NCBI GenBank assembly: GCA_016778305.1
Contig: JADHPT010000008.1
Span: 1-64,000 of the forward strand
Direction of reading: 5' to 3'
From: Candidatus Poseidonia sp.
GTDB taxonomy: Archaea > Thermoplasmatota > Poseidoniia > Poseidoniales > Poseidoniaceae
Length of the DNA: 64,000 nt
The stretch's first letter is position 1. Every line of letters starts with the position of its first letter. A model generated the notes under the pieces. That model was given only the letters and a program-made list of their open reading frames with translations. It was not told the origin of the DNA and searched no databases. Position numbers and translations under genes: made by a program. This document shows, piece after piece, positions 27,694 to 36,763 of this stretch.

Positions 27694-29628
27694 ATGGCAG
27701 GAGGCAGTTTTGCACTACCAAAACCAAGGCCGAAGGGTCCGCCCTATTTTTCTCGCAACCAAGTGGCCAATGTGCTGCATCAAGTTGCCGTTCTGCTCGA
27801 ACTTCAAGGAGCCAATGTGTTCCGTGTTCGGTCCTACCAGAATGCGAGCCGAATGTTAGGCAGTTTGACCGAGGATCTGGGTGAGTTGGTTGCCACAGGC
27901 GAGATTTTTGACATGAAAGGTATCGGCAAGGGGCTTGGCAGCGCTCTTTCCCAAGCTGTGGCGGAGGGTCAATGGCCCGATGACTGGGTCAATCTTCACA
28001 CGTCCACTCCACCGGGACTCATCGAAATGCTGGGCATACCGGGACTTGGTCCAAAACGAATCAAATTGATGGCCGATGAATTAGGCGTTGATTCAGTAGC
28101 CCGACTCAAAGAAGTTGCAGAAGCGAATGAAATTGCACCAATGAAGGGCTTCGGAGCCAAATCTCAACAGCGGATTCTTGACGGGATTGATTTGCTATCA
28201 CGCTTCCGGGCCCGTCGTCGCTTGGATATCGGACTACGCTACGGCGAGGCCTTCCAGCGCAAGATAGCCGCTTTGCCCGGCGTGTATCGGGCAACATTAG
28301 CGGGCAGCGCTCGACGTCGCAAGGACACAATTGGGGACCTTGACGTCGTGGTGGCCGTGGACGAAGCCGACCACGAAGACGTAGCAAACGCCATTCTCAA
28401 CCTAGCTGGAATTGCCGACGTCAAAGGAGCAGGTGATTCAAAAATCAGTCTTATTCTGGACACGACTATTTTTGATGAATCCTTTGCAGTGGGGCATATT
28501 GACCCCAATGTACTGGACGCTATTGGAGGAGATGACTACGAACAACTTGAAGCGGGCGGTACCATTGACGCACAGGTACGTCTCGTACCTCCACACACAG
28601 AACCGTTCACGCTCGCTTACTTCACAGGCAGCAAAGAACACAACATTGCCATGCGCCAGCGAGCGATTGACCGGGGGCTACGACTCAATGAATTCGGCCT
28701 CATCCCCGAAGCCAAAGCTGGGGAACTCAAAGGAATGGAAGCGGCTCAATTTTCCCTACCAGCTGCCGATGAACAAGCCATCTATGCACATCTTGACATG
28801 GCGTATGTACCTCCTGAATTGAGAGAGGACATGGGCGAAGTCAGCGCTGCTGCCAACGCTGCACTCCCTTCCCTGATCGAAACGAGCAATATCCGTGGCG
28901 CTTTGCACAATCACACCACGCTATCGGACGGTGAAGCCAGTCTCGAAGTCATGGCGGATACTGCTCGGAAAATGGGCTGGAAGTGGCTCGGTATTGCGGA
29001 CCATTCACCCACGCTGAAAATAGCAAACGGTGCGAGTGCCGATGATTTGTTGCAGCAGGGTGCCACCATCAAGCAGTACAACCAGCAATGGGCTGATGAT
29101 GACGTTGATTTCCGTCTCTTCCACGGAGTTGAATCCGATATTCTTGAAGGAGGGAAACTGGACCATCCCGATGAGGTCCTCGCACAACTCGATTACGTCG
29201 TAGCGAGCGTCCACGCCATGACCAAATGGCGTGGAAGGGATGAAGTGGACAACACCGAAGAACTCATGCGGGTTATCGACCATCCTGCTACCAACGTGCT
29301 TGGCCATCCAACCGGACGAATCCTTCAGGGAAGAGAAGGGTACGAAGTTGACCTCTTTGCCGTCCTCGAACACATGGCGGAACACAACGAGGAGGGACGC
29401 CTCAAAGCCGTAGAGTTGAACGCAAGCCCCTATCGTTTGGACTTGGATTGGCGACTGTGCAAGCATGCCAAGGGACTTGGAGTCCCCATTGCCATCAACC
29501 CAGACGCTCATTCAGTTCGGGGATTAAGCGACATTGCTTACGGCGTCATGACGGCACGCAAGGGTTGGATTGAACCTCAAGACACCCTGAATTCACTGTC
29601 TGCAGTTGACCTTGCCGCCCGCTTTTAG
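27694..29628 (+). CDS. polX: DNA polymerase X with C-terminal PHP domain
   Basis: The protein is 644 aa. N-terminal helix-hairpin-helix segments (DMKGIGKGLGSAL, GIPGLGPKRIKLM) bind DNA. The nucleotidyltransferase core has GSARRRKD (from Gly204) and the metal Asp pair GDLDVVV (Asp215 and Asp217). A PHP phosphoesterase domain begins HNHTTLSDG (His405, His407) and continues with ADHSPTLKIANG, HGVESDIL, VASVHAM and INPDAHS. Family members do gap-filling synthesis in base-excision repair; the PHP part gives Mn2+-dependent 3'-5' exonuclease or phosphatase activity. Endonuclease III lies downstream on the same strand, consistent with a repair neighbourhood. Confidence 0.95.
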   Translation: MAGGSFALPKPRPKGPPYFSRNQVANVLHQVAVLLELQGANVFRVRSYQNASRMLGSLTEDLGELVATGEIFDMKGIGKGLGSALSQAVAEGQWPDDWVNLHTSTPPGLIEMLGIPGLGPKRIKLMADELGVDSVARLKEVAEANEIAPMKGFGAKSQQRILDGIDLLSRFRARRRLDIGLRYGEAFQRKIAALPGVYRATLAGSARRRKDTIGDLDVVVAVDEADHEDVANAILNLAGIADVKGAGDSKISLILDTTIFDESFAVGHIDPNVLDAIGGDDYEQLEAGGTIDAQVRLVPPHTEPFTLAYFTGSKEHNIAMRQRAIDRGLRLNEFGLIPEAKAGELKGMEAAQFSLPAADEQAIYAHLDMAYVPPELREDMGEVSAAANAALPSLIETSNIRGALHNHTTLSDGEASLEVMADTARKMGWKWLGIADHSPTLKIANGASADDLLQQGATIKQYNQQWADDDVDFRLFHGVESDILEGGKLDHPDEVLAQLDYVVASVHAMTKWRGRDEVDNTEELMRVIDHPATNVLGHPTGRILQGREGYEVDLFAVLEHMAEHNEEGRLKAVELNASPYRLDLDWRLCKHAKGLGVPIAINPDAHSVRGLSDIAYGVMTARKGWIEPQDTLNSLSAVDLAARF

Positions 29629-29678
29629 GCAATAAGGCGAAAGCACACCTTCTTGACACCCCGACTCTTGGATTGAGC

Positions 29679-29888
29679 ATGCGCACCCTTCGTACCATCA
29701 TCATGGGCAGCATGATGGTCATTCCCGGCTTGGTATTGGCTCTCATCATCTGGTACATCAGCGGAAAGCCGCAAACCGAACCACTTGAATCATTGATTTG
29801 TAACGGCATACCACTCCTTTCAGTATTCTCTGGCCTCTATTTTGGATGGCAAACCGGTGAAGAATATTCAGCAACCTACGAACAGTGA
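29679..29888 (+). CDS. Small two-helix membrane protein
   Basis: This 69-aa protein starts at ATG 29679. It has two hydrophobic helices (IIMGSMMVIPGLVLALIIWYI and GIPLLSVFSGLYFGW) joined by a short polar loop, and a charged tail. No family is recognised. It lies 50 nt after polX and 11 nt before the next gene, so the plus-strand run polX to nth may be one transcript. Confidence 0.5.
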   Translation: MRTLRTIIMGSMMVIPGLVLALIIWYISGKPQTEPLESLICNGIPLLSVFSGLYFGWQTGEEYSATYEQ

Positions 29889-29899
29889 GTTGAAGAAGC

Positions 29900-30202
29900 G
29901 TGCAGGTTGAACATTCCCTTGAACAATGGAGTGAACTTGCATCAACCTTCGAAGCTTTTTTTTCAACCTACGGTACTACCACCCTTTCTGATGAATCCTG
30001 CACCTTTGTTGCCGATCCGAGGAAGGTAGAAACTGCCTTCTCCATCCATCGTGACGGTCGCTTCACTGCCTCAATGCCGCTGCATGAGGTCGATGCTCGC
30101 GTGGACGATGTCATCTTTGGTATGGAGGAGAAAACGCTTCAATGCAAGGGGGCATTTGGGGAGTATACCTACCGCATCCCCCAACAACTCATCGGAGCGT
30201 GA
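29900..30202 (+). CDS. Uncharacterised 100-aa protein
   Basis: It starts with GTG. The sequence is soluble, mixed alpha/beta, with the pattern SCTFVADPRKVETAFSIHRDGRFTASMPLHEVDARVD. No signal peptide, membrane helix or Cys pair is present and no family is recognised. It sits 4 nt before the endonuclease III start, suggesting coupled translation. Confidence 0.55.
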   Translation: MQVEHSLEQWSELASTFEAFFSTYGTTTLSDESCTFVADPRKVETAFSIHRDGRFTASMPLHEVDARVDDVIFGMEEKTLQCKGAFGEYTYRIPQQLIGA

Positions 30203-30206
30203 ACTC

Positions 30207-30857
30207 GTGAAGCGATCACAAAAGGCTGAGCGCATCGTGACACAACTCGAGGCGCTCTATCCGGTAATACCGATTCCCCTCGACCATAGCAACCCATTTG
30301 AGTTGCTGGTTGCCGTCCTCATGAGTGCTCAAACAACGGATTTGAAAGTCAATCAAGTGACGCCTGCTCTTTTTTCAAAAGCGAGTACACCAGAAGCAAT
30401 GGCCCAACTTGAGGTTGAAACCATCCTTGCAGACATCCGTCAAGTTGGACTCGCTCCAACCAAGGCGAAGAACATCAAGCGATTGTCTGAATTGCTCATC
30501 GAGCGCCATGCTGGCGAGGTACCCGCATCCTTTGAAGCGCTTGAGGCACTTCCAGGAGTCGGCCATAAAACAGCAGGCGTTGTCATGGCTCAAGCCTTCG
30601 GGGTCCCTGCATTTCCCATTGACACTCACATTCATCGCCTCGCTGCAAGGTGGGGCCTATCCAACGGCACGACCGTGGAACGAACTGAAAAAGACCTCAA
30701 AGCGGTATTTCCTAAGGAGAAGTGGAATGATTTGCATTTGCAAATTATTTTCTTTGGCCGGGAATACTGTCCTGCTCGCTTTCACGACCTCACACAATGT
30801 CCAATATGCTCGTGGACGGCAACAAAGAAGCGAATCCGTGAAGAAATGAAACGTTAA
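30207..30857 (+). CDS. nth: Endonuclease III-type DNA glycosylase/AP lyase
   Basis: The protein is 216 aa from a GTG at 30207; the upstream frame overlaps the previous gene and lacks family similarity. The helix-hairpin-helix LPGVGHKTA carries the catalytic Lys, and the catalytic Asp lies in FPIDTHIHRLA. The early LLVAVLMSAQTTD block is also conserved. It excises oxidised pyrimidines and nicks the abasic site. The C-terminal cluster loop reads YC-x9-C-x2-C with no fourth Cys before the end, so the usual [4Fe-4S] C-x6-C-x2-C-x5-C pattern is not met. It converges on the archaellum locus. Confidence 0.93.
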   Translation: MKRSQKAERIVTQLEALYPVIPIPLDHSNPFELLVAVLMSAQTTDLKVNQVTPALFSKASTPEAMAQLEVETILADIRQVGLAPTKAKNIKRLSELLIERHAGEVPASFEALEALPGVGHKTAGVVMAQAFGVPAFPIDTHIHRLAARWGLSNGTTVERTEKDLKAVFPKEKWNDLHLQIIFFGREYCPARFHDLTQCPICSWTATKKRIREEMKR

Positions 30858-30863
30858 CGTTCA

Positions 30864-31292
30864 TCAGAAGAGTGAGAAGCTTCGACCAACGATGTTCGTG
30901 ATAAGAATCACTGCACTGAGAACGAAGGTAATTCGTAGCGCAACGTGATGGTGGTCCTCTTCGTGGGCTTCACGGATGAAACCGTAGGCAACAAGTGCCA
31001 AAGCACCGGTTTGCAAAATAGTGCTGATGGCACCAAAGAGAGCAACTTGGCCCTGGTAACTGTCGACGTCATCGAGATATTGCTGTTGTTCCTTTTCATC
31101 TGTGATATCATAATCGGTCACGTCGGGAATTGATGACTCAAGAGGGAATTGAGAAAAGATGCTCGCAAAGACCAGAAGAGCCAAACCGATCATCAGCCAC
31201 TTCTGGAAGGAATACATGTTCCCCTTCGTCATGGAGGCGGTTGGAGGTTGGTATGGCGAAGGGGCGCTGGGTGGGGGCATGGGGGCTTGCAT
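30864..31292 (-). CDS. Small membrane protein at the end of the archaellum locus
   Basis: It is about 142 aa from ATG 31292; an in-frame TTG at 31334 directly abuts the arlJ stop and is the alternative. A Pro-rich N terminus (APMPPPSAPSPYQPP) precedes three hydrophobic helices separated by an acidic loop (VTDYDITDEKEQQQYLDD). The His-rich segment EEDHHHVALR lies between helices two and three. Not a known arl gene. Position and strand suggest it is the last gene of the archaellum transcript; whether it belongs to the motor is unknown. Confidence 0.6.
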   Translation of the reverse strand: MQAPMPPPSAPSPYQPPTASMTKGNMYSFQKWLMIGLALLVFASIFSQFPLESSIPDVTDYDITDEKEQQQYLDDVDSYQGQVALFGAISTILQTGALALVAYGFIREAHEEDHHHVALRITFVLSAVILITNIVGRSFSLF

Positions 31293-31334
31293 GACGTCCC
31301 ATGGCCAAAAAGGAGTATCAACCTTCCCGAGCAA

Positions 31335-33137
31335 TCAAACGCTGAAGATACTGCTTGCACCCTCGAGCATGACCGCTGTGAACAGCGAAGCAATCCCTGC
31401 AACCCAGGTCAACTGAATCATTTGCCCGACTGCACTTGTTCGCGTACCTCCACGCAGCCTCGTAGCGATGGATGATACTGCGATGACCTGCATCAGAATG
31501 AGCAATGAAATGATGATTTTGAACATACGAATGTTATCGTCAACAGACGAGGCGTCTTCCATAACTGGCAATGCCACACCTCCACCGAAATCTGAAAGAG
31601 CGCTCACGTCTGTATCCACCAAACCGCTGGCGACGCCAGCAATGGCTTCTCCGAGTTGCAGGACGATGGCTGTTGTGACGTTCAAGGAAGCAACGCTGGA
31701 AATCAGAAGGCCGAGCGCTACACCCCACATGGTATTGGCGGATAGAGCCCTCCGATTTCTCAAAGAGAGAAGGTTCCCTACTGAACGAGACACCATTTCT
31801 GCGGTTGCCGCAGGTTGTCCGGAGGATTGTGCCCCCTCAATGTAAATTCGCGTGTAGCGAGAAATCACTGCTGAATTGGTATCTGCGTTGAAATAATCCC
31901 AAGCACGGTCGGAATCAATTCGGGTGGATAAACGCTTTTCGAGGCGATCGATTGAATTGTCCAACATACCAAAGTCGATTCCACGCAGTGCCTTGATGGT
32001 TGCAGAAGGTTCCGCTGAACGCGCTTGAGCCGTTCCACCGAGCGCACGGATGAAGTCAGGGTATGTTTCGTCCCTGCGCTGAATCTGATTTTCTTCTCTT
32101 CGAACCATGACAGCGGGAATCAACAAGGGGGTAAAGGGGATGGCAATGAAGATCAGCCCGTATTTATCCCACTGTGAGGTAATAGCGTCCCACGTCCAGT
32201 ACAGTGTGAGGGTGAACAAAACCAGCAGCCCGGCTGCCACCAAACCTGACATGATAAAGGAGCGACGGAAGTTGATGCGAAACGGCGTGTCCATCTCGTC
32301 TCGAGCAAAGGTTTGATCTTTTGGAATCGTTGCCCTGAACGCAAATATCGCACCGACTTGAATGAAGGTGAAAAGCAAAGATGCCAGCAAAAGGAAACGT
32401 AATCGGCTTGCAATTTCAATCGGTGTATCGTTTGGTCCCCCGACTTCAAAGAGAACCAAATGGATGCCTGCGATAACAAGGCCAAATAAGCCAGCCGTGA
32501 CCAAGGACACATAAATCTCCTTGAGGGTGTCCACTGATTCTAAGCGAGTGTCATAGAGGGTATTGTACTGCTCTGCGATGGTTTCCTGTTCTGAACGCAT
32601 GAACTCATCGATTGGCTGACCGGCCTCAATGGAAAAAGCCATTCTGTCTAGAAAGTCGGACCATAATGGACTGGGGCTTTGTTGAGCAACGATACGAGCA
32701 GCTTCGGGAAGAGAAGTGTGCCATTTGTCGACCAAGGTCTCAATTCGCTTGACCTCGGCTGCTAATTCACCGTAGTCTCTCATTTGTTTGAGAATATCAA
32801 AAATAGATTTTGCACCAACCTCTCCAATGGAAAGAATACCCATACGGGTGATGAACATGTGCATTTCTGCTTCAATGAGTGTTGCCGTACGCTGAACTTC
32901 AAGAACGGGATAAGCGATAGCAGCAAGAGCAGCCATGAGGGTGAGGAGAATGATGAAGAGAATTCCGGTAATTCCGGCAAAAAGCGCTCCATCGCCCAAT
33001 CCACCTGTCAAAAATACAACGACGAGTGAAATCAAAAACGTGACGCCAACAACAGGAGCAACGTAGAGGCCAAGATAGCGAGGTATCGGCATTTCAAGAC
33101 GACGAAGGGCTAGTTGCCAAATTGGCATTCGCTCCAT
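31335..33137 (-). CDS. arlJ: Archaellum membrane platform protein ArlJ (FlaJ)
   Basis: The 600-aa polytopic protein has two T2SSF/GspF-like cytosolic helical bundles between membrane groups: residues ~90-190 (EAEMHMFITRMGILS) and ~370-470 (ETYPDFIRALGGTAQARS). About nine hydrophobic helices are visible. ArlJ is the membrane platform on which the ArlI ATPase acts for assembly and rotation. It directly follows arlI (14 nt) with a good AGGAG ribosome site, as in other arl operons. Confidence 0.92.
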   Translation of the reverse strand: MERMPIWQLALRRLEMPIPRYLGLYVAPVVGVTFLISLVVVFLTGGLGDGALFAGITGILFIILLTLMAALAAIAYPVLEVQRTATLIEAEMHMFITRMGILSIGEVGAKSIFDILKQMRDYGELAAEVKRIETLVDKWHTSLPEAARIVAQQSPSPLWSDFLDRMAFSIEAGQPIDEFMRSEQETIAEQYNTLYDTRLESVDTLKEIYVSLVTAGLFGLVIAGIHLVLFEVGGPNDTPIEIASRLRFLLLASLLFTFIQVGAIFAFRATIPKDQTFARDEMDTPFRINFRRSFIMSGLVAAGLLVLFTLTLYWTWDAITSQWDKYGLIFIAIPFTPLLIPAVMVRREENQIQRRDETYPDFIRALGGTAQARSAEPSATIKALRGIDFGMLDNSIDRLEKRLSTRIDSDRAWDYFNADTNSAVISRYTRIYIEGAQSSGQPAATAEMVSRSVGNLLSLRNRRALSANTMWGVALGLLISSVASLNVTTAIVLQLGEAIAGVASGLVDTDVSALSDFGGGVALPVMEDASSVDDNIRMFKIIISLLILMQVIAVSSIATRLRGGTRTSAVGQMIQLTWVAGIASLFTAVMLEGASSIFSV

Positions 33138-33151
33138 GTATCATCATCTCC

Positions 33152-34867
33152 TCAGTTGTGATTGATGCCAACCCATGTATCCACAGATCGGCTGAAATGG
33201 TCCCAGCCGTTTGAATAGTAAAGTCCCAGAAGGTCGAACACGTCATCATAATGTGTCAGGTCGCGGTCTGCCATGCGTTGAATGGCATCGGCCCTGCGAA
33301 GCATTTCATCGTAGATGTCACGCTTATTGGCGAAACCTGCCATGGCTGCGATCTTGTTTTCAAGCAGGTGGGATTGAAACATACCACGGAAGTAATGCTT
33401 GTCTTTGACCGGGTCCCATTCAAACATACCACGCGTGAGAACACCATCGCTGTGCTTATTGTACCCAATAACCTCGTCAATTCCCGTAATACGACGGGCG
33501 ATACCGCCACCAGGTGCTTCAACCACTTCCTGGAAAATTGCGAAATTCAAGTTGTCAAAGAAGCGAATTGGAACGTTGATTGGGTCGCCGGTAAAACGTT
33601 GAATCATCTTGACGATTGAGGATGCGTGGAAGGTTGCGATGACAGGGTGACCGGTCTGCATTGCTTGGAACGCAGTTGCTCCTTCAACACCACGGATCTC
33701 ACCGATGATGATGTAACGAGGACGGCTACGGAGAGCGGCTTTGAGAAGGTCAAACATCTCAACGCGGGATTCTTCGTTTTTAGCATCACGAGTGACCAGA
33801 CGCTGCCAAATCTTGTGACGTACTTTGACTTCAGGGGTGTCTTCGGCAGAATAAATCTTGACGTTATGGTCAATGAACGGAAGAATCGCATTGAGGGTTG
33901 TGGTCTTACCCGATGCTGTTTCGCCAGAAACCAGAACGGACATACCGTACTCAAGGCAGATCCAAATGTAGGCTGCTTGTTGAGCAGACATGGTCCCCCA
34001 ATTGATGAGTTGAATAACAGAAATGGTTTCTTCAGCGAATTTACGGATCGTGAAGGAAGGTCCGAGCATGGACACGTCGTCGGAGAAAATGATGTTGATA
34101 CGAGAGCCATCGAGCAGTACGCCGTCAATAATCGGCTTATTGTCCGAAACCGGACGACCGATACGCTCGGACATGGCCCGTAGGTATCGAGCGAGTAATT
34201 CTCGCTCTCTGAAACGGATGTTTGAAGTGACCATTCCGAAGACCTTGTGGTCCATGTGAATGTGCTTGAGCCCTACGGAGTGAATATCTTCCAGCATTTC
34301 GTCAGAAAGCAGAGGCTCAAGGGGTCCGTTGCGGATGAGGTCACGAATCACCACATAGGTCAATCGTTCTCGTTGAGTCTGCGTGACGGTCAAACGTTTG
34401 TCATCCATCCCAACCATTTCCCATAAACGGCCCTGGCGGCGAACAAGATTGTTGGCATCGGAATCGAGAATGGTGTACCGATCAATCATTTGTTCAAGGA
34501 TGTTTTCGAATTCATTATCTGTGGTGAAGGAGGGTGCGGTAGGAGCCTCTTGGAGAAGCGTTTCAACCAATTCACGACGAATGTTTTCTTCTTCTTCAGT
34601 CAACTGCGGCTCAAGTCCAAACCACATCACGGTACCACCGCCATCATCGTCGGCAGGGGGTTCGTAAATGTGAACGAAAATAGGTTCTCGAGTGATGTAG
34701 ATGAGATTGAGAGGGCGTTGCTTCTTTGCATCGCGGTCCAACGGGCCGTAATAGATTGGTCGTGTCCCGTACATGCCTTCAAAGTCCCGAACCCAATCTG
34801 CAACGTGCGGATAGGCAGCCATGACGCTGTTGAGGTCACCTTTAGCAAATCGTGATTCGTCAGCCAT
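33152..34867 (-). CDS. arlI: Archaellum motor ATPase ArlI (FlaI)
   Basis: This 571-aa secretion ATPase has Walker A GETASGKT (315-322), an acidic box SAEDTPEVK (340-348), Walker B region YIIIGEIRGVEG (385-396) and the His-box GHPVIATFHA (406-415). The N-terminal part (PIYYGPLDRD, LNLIYITREPIFVHIYEPP) matches archaellum rather than pilus ATPases. It powers archaellin export and filament rotation as a hexamer with ArlH. The gene lies between arlH and arlJ with gaps of 14 nt on each side. Confidence 0.96.
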   Translation of the reverse strand: MADESRFAKGDLNSVMAAYPHVADWVRDFEGMYGTRPIYYGPLDRDAKKQRPLNLIYITREPIFVHIYEPPADDDGGGTVMWFGLEPQLTEEEENIRRELVETLLQEAPTAPSFTTDNEFENILEQMIDRYTILDSDANNLVRRQGRLWEMVGMDDKRLTVTQTQRERLTYVVIRDLIRNGPLEPLLSDEMLEDIHSVGLKHIHMDHKVFGMVTSNIRFRERELLARYLRAMSERIGRPVSDNKPIIDGVLLDGSRINIIFSDDVSMLGPSFTIRKFAEETISVIQLINWGTMSAQQAAYIWICLEYGMSVLVSGETASGKTTTLNAILPFIDHNVKIYSAEDTPEVKVRHKIWQRLVTRDAKNEESRVEMFDLLKAALRSRPRYIIIGEIRGVEGATAFQAMQTGHPVIATFHASSIVKMIQRFTGDPINVPIRFFDNLNFAIFQEVVEAPGGGIARRITGIDEVIGYNKHSDGVLTRGMFEWDPVKDKHYFRGMFQSHLLENKIAAMAGFANKRDIYDEMLRRADAIQRMADRDLTHYDDVFDLLGLYYSNGWDHFSRSVDTWVGINHN

Positions 34868-34881
34868 TTTGTATTCCCCCG

Positions 34882-35616
34882 TCAGCTTACCGCCGTGATG
34901 TCAACGATGAAGCCCATTCCGGGCTCAACACGCCATCCAATACTGGATTGGATTGGACCCGCTGCACGGAGGAATCTTGTTACGATGATGTTTCGTTTGA
35001 TTTCTCCACCAATGAGCGTATTTTCTAAATTAAGAACGACTTCTGCAGACGCCCTTAGGGTGTGTAACAATTTCTTATCCATTTCTTCCGGGTCCACACA
35101 AAGCATGAATGAACGTCCTTCTGATGCGACTTTTCTGATTTGTTGGACGATTTCAAATCGCCCTTTTTCATCAAGATTTTCTGGCATCAGTGAGCTCGCG
35201 GAATCAAAGACAATAACGTCTGCTGAAGGAACTGCTGGGCTCGCTAGAACGTCCTGAAGGGTCACGTCACTGCGTGAATCTGCAATCGTACCGAAACGAC
35301 TGATAACCATCAATCGCCCTTCGCGAATGGCGTCTGTAATGCCGTAACCAATGCTTTCCATCTGCTCAATCCAACCGCGTGTCGTCAATTCAGTTGTGAT
35401 AACAAGTACTTTGATTCCATTGTGAACCATTCCGTGAACGAGGCGCTGTGAGATGAGAGATTTCCCCGCACCGACTTTACCTTGTAATACATAGAGGGAA
35501 CGATTTGGCATTCTCAAGCCCATCGAGTCACCCAATGAATCCGTTTCGACTTCAAAGGGGAATCCGTCCTCTACGGGTTTGTGTGCAATCATGAAAGGGT
35601 TCTCATCAAATTTCAT
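34882..35616 (-). CDS. arlH: Archaellum RecA-family regulator ArlH (FlaH)
   Basis: The protein is 244 aa. Walker A GKVGAGKS is at 46-53, and a Walker-B-like strand SADVIVFDSAS has Asp at 138. ArlH binds ATP without strong hydrolysis and docks to ArlI. The start overlaps the arlG stop by 11 nt, and a full GGAGGTGA ribosome site within the arlG end drives it, so translation is coupled. Confidence 0.95.
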   Translation of the reverse strand: MKFDENPFMIAHKPVEDGFPFEVETDSLGDSMGLRMPNRSLYVLQGKVGAGKSLISQRLVHGMVHNGIKVLVITTELTTRGWIEQMESIGYGITDAIREGRLMVISRFGTIADSRSDVTLQDVLASPAVPSADVIVFDSASSLMPENLDEKGRFEIVQQIRKVASEGRSFMLCVDPEEMDKKLLHTLRASAEVVLNLENTLIGGEIKRNIIVTRFLRAAGPIQSSIGWRVEPGMGFIVDITAVS

Positions 35617-36100
35617 TCAACCTCACCTCCTTATTCATCGTGGCAGAGTGAGTGTGCCCTTGTACTGATTCTGAGATCCCTACGAAGAAGAGAGATACAT
35701 CATCACCGTCGGTGTAGGAGAGGGTATTGTCTGATGCTTTGATCTGAAGCAGATAGCCAGGTAGCCAATCGGTTCCAGATGGAGAGATTGAAGTCGTAAT
35801 TGTCGAGGGTGCTACCCCGTCAATCAAAAATTCAAAGGTCGTACTCATTTCGTGTATACCAGAGTTAAGGACATACACTGTCAATTCATCATCACCCACT
35901 GCTGGGTTATCAAAACCGACCATCATGGGGTCTCCAGCAAAATCTACGGAGACACCGAGAGCACCAGATGATTTGCGCTCCTCAACTCCTACCGCACGGG
36001 TAACCTTTGCCCATTCGCTGACCAATATGGTACTAACACTGCCTGAAATCAGCAATGCTGTGACCAACATGATGAATGATGATGCTCCTCCGTCTGCCAT
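35606..36100 (-). CDS. arlG: Archaellum stator protein ArlG (FlaG)
   Basis: The 164-aa protein has an N-terminal class III-like membrane helix (SSFIMLVTALLISGSVSTILVS) followed by a beta-sandwich with phrases typical of the family (ELTVYVLNSGIHEM, DGDDVSLFFVG). ArlG and ArlF form the periplasmic stator contacting the S-layer. Identity rests on position between arlF and arlH, on size and on this fold; primary sequence in the family is weakly conserved. Confidence 0.82.
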   Translation of the reverse strand: MADGGASSFIMLVTALLISGSVSTILVSEWAKVTRAVGVEERKSSGALGVSVDFAGDPMMVGFDNPAVGDDELTVYVLNSGIHEMSTTFEFLIDGVAPSTITTSISPSGTDWLPGYLLQIKASDNTLSYTDGDDVSLFFVGISESVQGHTHSATMNKEVRLNEI

Positions 36101-36109
36101 AGTATCAAC

Positions 36110-36763
36110 TCACGCTAAGTTATGACCCACTGTTGTAGGACCAACCGTCATGGAAATACGGTCATGTCCGATGGTCCCTGTGTCAATCCATTGGAGAAAT
36201 AAAGTCTCTCCAGTAAACCAATTCGTCGATGAGATCGAGGACGTGTAAGCCGTATCAAAGGGCACAGGATTCGTTCCGTTGGTGAACAACCACATGTCAT
36301 CAAATTGAATCGTTGATGAACCTGTATTGGTGAAATTCGCGTATACTGCATTGCCCAATGTTGGGACGACGCTTCCGGTACCAGAATTTCCTGTGCAAGG
36401 GGTTGCACAGGTGATAGTGAGTGTTGGAGCGGTAGCATAATCACCGTGGCTGGTGATCACCACGTCAACTATTGCTCCACTTCCATCCACCGTATATTCA
36501 CCTGCAAAACCACCGCCTCCCGTCGAGGAGGCCAATGTGCCATTGGTATATCCGGTTCCAGCAGTCGCGATGGTAGAGTCTACAACTGCACCATCGAACA
36601 AAATCGCATCGTCAATGGTAAAGGTTGGAATTGGTTCATCCGCATCATCCAGTCGCTCAAGACCAGAATCAATTTGAGATGTAATGGATTGATATGCCAT
36701 TGAAAAAACGACAAGCATCGAGATGCCTACAATCAATCCTCCTATTCCAACCGAAGCGCCCAT
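36110..36763 (-). CDS. arlF: Archaellum stator protein ArlF (FlaF) with inserted Gly-rich domain
   Basis: The 217-aa protein starts with a hydrophobic helix (GIGGLIVGISMLVVFSMAY) and ends with the ArlF-type beta domain (YANFTNTGSSTIQFDDMWLF, later WIDTGTIGHDRISMTV). Between residues ~61 and 135 lies an extra segment with two half-repeats, GTGYTNGTL-TGGGGFAG and ITSHGDYATAPTLTI. The pattern resembles Gly-rich beta units seen in phage tail and other fibrous proteins. The family is usually shorter and lacks this. ArlF binds the S-layer; the insert could change that contact. It lies 1 nt after the arlCDE-like stop. Confidence 0.78.
   Translation of the reverse strand: MGASVGIGGLIVGISMLVVFSMAYQSITSQIDSGLERLDDADEPIPTFTIDDAILFDGAVVDSTIATAGTGYTNGTLASSTGGGGFAGEYTVDGSGAIVDVVITSHGDYATAPTLTITCATPCTGNSGTGSVVPTLGNAVYANFTNTGSSTIQFDDMWLFTNGTNPVPFDTAYTSSISSTNWFTGETLFLQWIDTGTIGHDRISMTVGPTTVGHNLA

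Noticed and set aside
31292-31334. TTG start for the small membrane protein after arlJ
   Set aside because: Directly abuts the stop and has no suitable ribosome site; kept only as an alternative.
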